Source: an uncultured Oscillospiraceae bacterium (GTDB lineage Bacteria; Bacillota; Clostridia; Oscillospirales; Oscillospiraceae). From it: a DNA stretch of 5,692 bases. The notes beneath the pieces were generated by a model. The model ran no database searches. It had not been told where the DNA came from and saw only the letters and a list, made by a program, of their open reading frames with translations. Each line of letters opens with the position of its first letter. The stretch's first letter is position 1. A program made the position numbers and the translations under genes. Shown here piece after piece: positions 4,134 through 5,692 of the stretch. The DNA lies in contig CAKTXA010000054.1 of assembly GCA_934631005.1 (NCBI GenBank), positions 1-5,692 on the forward strand, read 5' to 3'.

Positions 4134-5692
4134 ATGAAACAGACGAAGACCAGGCTTCTATGCCTGCTTCTTGCAGCGCTGATGCTGTTCAGCCTGACCG
4201 CCTGTGGTAAGGATAAGGCGGCAGACTCCAATTTGATCCAGCTCGGCGATTATACGCTGCTCTACAAGGGCGCGTGCATCATGGAGGATTCGGACGGAAA
4301 CGACGCGATCGTCCTGACGCTGGACTTTACAAACAACGGCAAGGAAAACGCCTCCTATCTCTGGAGCATCGACGAGACCGTTATGCAGAACGGCGTCGAG
4401 CTGGAGGTCGCATCGATCATTACCGACTACGATACGTTTGAGACCGTGATCGAGGACCAGTTCACGGAGGTCGCGCCGGGCGAGACGCTCGAGGTGCGCA
4501 CAGCCTATGTGCTGAACGACGCGACCGGCGAGGTCGAGGCGACGTTCGAGCAGATGTTTGGTAAGAAAAACGGCAAGATCACCATTGACCCCACCACGCT
4601 CAGCCGCGCAGAAGCCGCAGGCGGTGACCCGACTGACGACGGCAGCGGACTGACCGCACCCGCCGCGACCGGCGACGCGCTGCTCGACTGGTGGAACGGC
4701 GAGTGGTACGGCTGGTGGAAGATAAGCGGCTGCTATGGCAGCTACGAGGAGCTGGAGGGGCAGTCGTGGGACGCCTGCGGTCTGGTCGAGATCGGCGCTG
4801 ACTACACAGGGACCATCACGCTCTGGGATGAGGACTACTCCAGCGCCGAGCCTATAGCGCAGGTCGCCGTCAGCCTGAATGAAGCCGGGACCGGCGAGCA
4901 CGGCACGGTGATGTCCGAGGACGGCTGGTTCACGAACGTTGCCGTGGAGCATGCAGACTGGATCGTTGACCCCGGTCTTTTGGACTATGACGACATGATC
5001 TGGATCAGCGGCGACTATGAGGACGGCGACGACGAGTTCCACTATGACTTCTATCTGCGCCCGTGGGGCCTGTATTGGGAGGACATGGACGAGAGCGGCT
5101 ATCCCTACCACTATACCGACTGGTATCTGCCGCTGATCGACGCGGGCGAGCCCATGCCGGATTCCATCGGAGAAGGGAGCGCCCCGACGCAGGGCGCTTC
5201 GCTCACTCCGACGGACGCGATGGCCTCCGGCGGAGACGGCATTGTGACCGAGGAGCAGGTGCAGAAGGGCTACGTCTGGATGAACGAGGTCAATAATAAT
5301 ATTTTTGACGCTACTTACGATGATATTGTTGCTTACTTCGGCGTGGAAGGTCAGTTCGTCAAGGAAGAGTACAGCGACCACATGAAGGCAAACTACCGCT
5401 ACTACAAATGGATCTCTGAGGACGACGAGTCCCATTTCATCTACGTCAATTTTAAGGAAAACGAGTCGGGCGTTTATACGGTAAGCGGCTACAATACGAG
5501 CGGCTTCTCCGGCAACGAGGCCATTGCGAAGTATCTTGACATCGTCAAAGCAGAAGCCGCCGAAGCGAATAGGGCGGCGTCGGCAAACGCTGAGATGAAG
5601 GATTTTTCCGCAGAGATCGCCCAGTTTGCAAAAGACGATGTGAAGGTCAAGATCATGACGAAGATCCCGGTATCCGGCTGGTCGTTCGATGA
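4134..5692 (+). CDS. Large multidomain lipoprotein, DUF5067-type N-terminal domain (3' partial)
   Basis: The frame stays open to the window edge, giving 519 complete codons without a stop. The signal peptide is MKQTKTRLLCLLLAALMLFS followed by lipobox L21-T22-A23-C24 and GKDK, so the mature protein should be anchored outside the cell at C24. Residues about 34-150 resemble DUF5067, an immunoglobulin-like domain of Firmicutes lipoproteins (IVLTLDFTNNGKE..., APGETLEVRTAYVL). A Gly/Asp/Thr/Pro-rich linker (160-182) leads to an aromatic, acidic domain (about 183-338) starting LLDWWNGEWYGWW and holding at least 13 tryptophans. A second linker (340-368) leads to an alpha/beta-looking segment (about 369-475: VTEEQVQKGYVWMNEV..., ATYDDIVAYFGVEG) and an Ala/Glu-rich helix (470-500). 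The protein continues beyond the window. Strong acidity and lipid anchoring suggest a surface protein binding a ligand or cation, but no binding site can be named. It is separated from the upstream genes by 281 nt and may have its own promoter. Confidence 0.9.
   Translation, partial: MKQTKTRLLCLLLAALMLFSLTACGKDKAADSNLIQLGDYTLLYKGACIMEDSDGNDAIVLTLDFTNNGKENASYLWSIDETVMQNGVELEVASIITDYDTFETVIEDQFTEVAPGETLEVRTAYVLNDATGEVEATFEQMFGKKNGKITIDPTTLSRAEAAGGDPTDDGSGLTAPAATGDALLDWWNGEWYGWWKISGCYGSYEELEGQSWDACGLVEIGADYTGTITLWDEDYSSAEPIAQVAVSLNEAGTGEHGTVMSEDGWFTNVAVEHADWIVDPGLLDYDDMIWISGDYEDGDDEFHYDFYLRPWGLYWEDMDESGYPYHYTDWYLPLIDAGEPMPDSIGEGSAPTQGASLTPTDAMASGGDGIVTEEQVQKGYVWMNEVNNNIFDATYDDIVAYFGVEGQFVKEEYSDHMKANYRYYKWISEDDESHFIYVNFKENESGVYTVSGYNTSGFSGNEAIAKYLDIVKAEAAEANRAASANAEMKDFSAEIAQFAKDDVKVKIMTKIPVSGWSFD

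Noticed and set aside
4025..4210. Possible 61-residue ORF (MKTTCLRCG...) with a CxxC pair and an AGGGGG upstream
   Set aside because: It overlaps the well-supported lipoprotein gene by 77 nt in another frame, has only one cysteine pair at the start and no plausible fold; its C-terminal half is a frame-shifted reading of the signal peptide region. A leader peptide cannot be wholly excluded.
4158..5435. Minus-strand open frame of 425 codons opposite the large lipoprotein gene
   Set aside because: It is an antisense shadow caused by the GC-rich codon usage of the real gene. The translation is a Val/Ala/Arg/His-rich string with no recognisable domain, while the + strand has a signal peptide, lipobox, ribosome binding site and a known domain.

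Overview
The window is GC-rich and densely coded, with every supported gene on the + strand. Strong AGGAGG-type ribosome binding sites, three lipoproteins with classical lipoboxes and short intergenic gaps all point to a Gram-positive anaerobe. The protein families (YdjI-type SPFH protein with zinc ribbons, DUF4428-type protein, DUF5067-type lipoprotein) and the GC content fit a gut clostridium of the Oscillospiraceae/Ruminococcaceae kind. That placement is inference from remembered family distribution, not from a search.

Layout. Bases 1-1161 hold the 3' part of an SPFH (band 7) protein ending in three zinc ribbons. It overlaps by 4 nt a GTG-started lipoprotein (1158-2243) that has two tandem copies of an unrecognised ~145-residue domain and a C-terminal zinc ribbon resembling those of the SPFH protein. 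After 33 nt comes a small four-helix membrane protein (2277-2696), and after 14 nt a DUF4428-type protein with a zinc-binding motif at each end (2711-3481). A small lipocalin-like lipoprotein follows after 41 nt (3523-3852). Bases 3853-4133 (281 nt) carry no convincing gene but contain a strong imperfect hairpin and smaller inverted repeats. A large multidomain lipoprotein starts at 4134 and runs off the right edge.

The first four genes, and probably the fifth, look like one transcription unit. The recurring theme is cysteine-pair zinc ribbons attached to membrane-linked proteins: a membrane-scaffold-type SPFH protein on the inside, lipoproteins expected on the outside, a small integral membrane protein, and a probably soluble double-zinc-finger protein. 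SPFH/YdjI proteins are known from envelope-stress modules such as Bacillus ydjFGHI, so a role in membrane or envelope maintenance is a reasonable hypothesis. Nothing here identifies an enzyme or a substrate. No RNA gene, transposon, CRISPR array or phage gene was seen.
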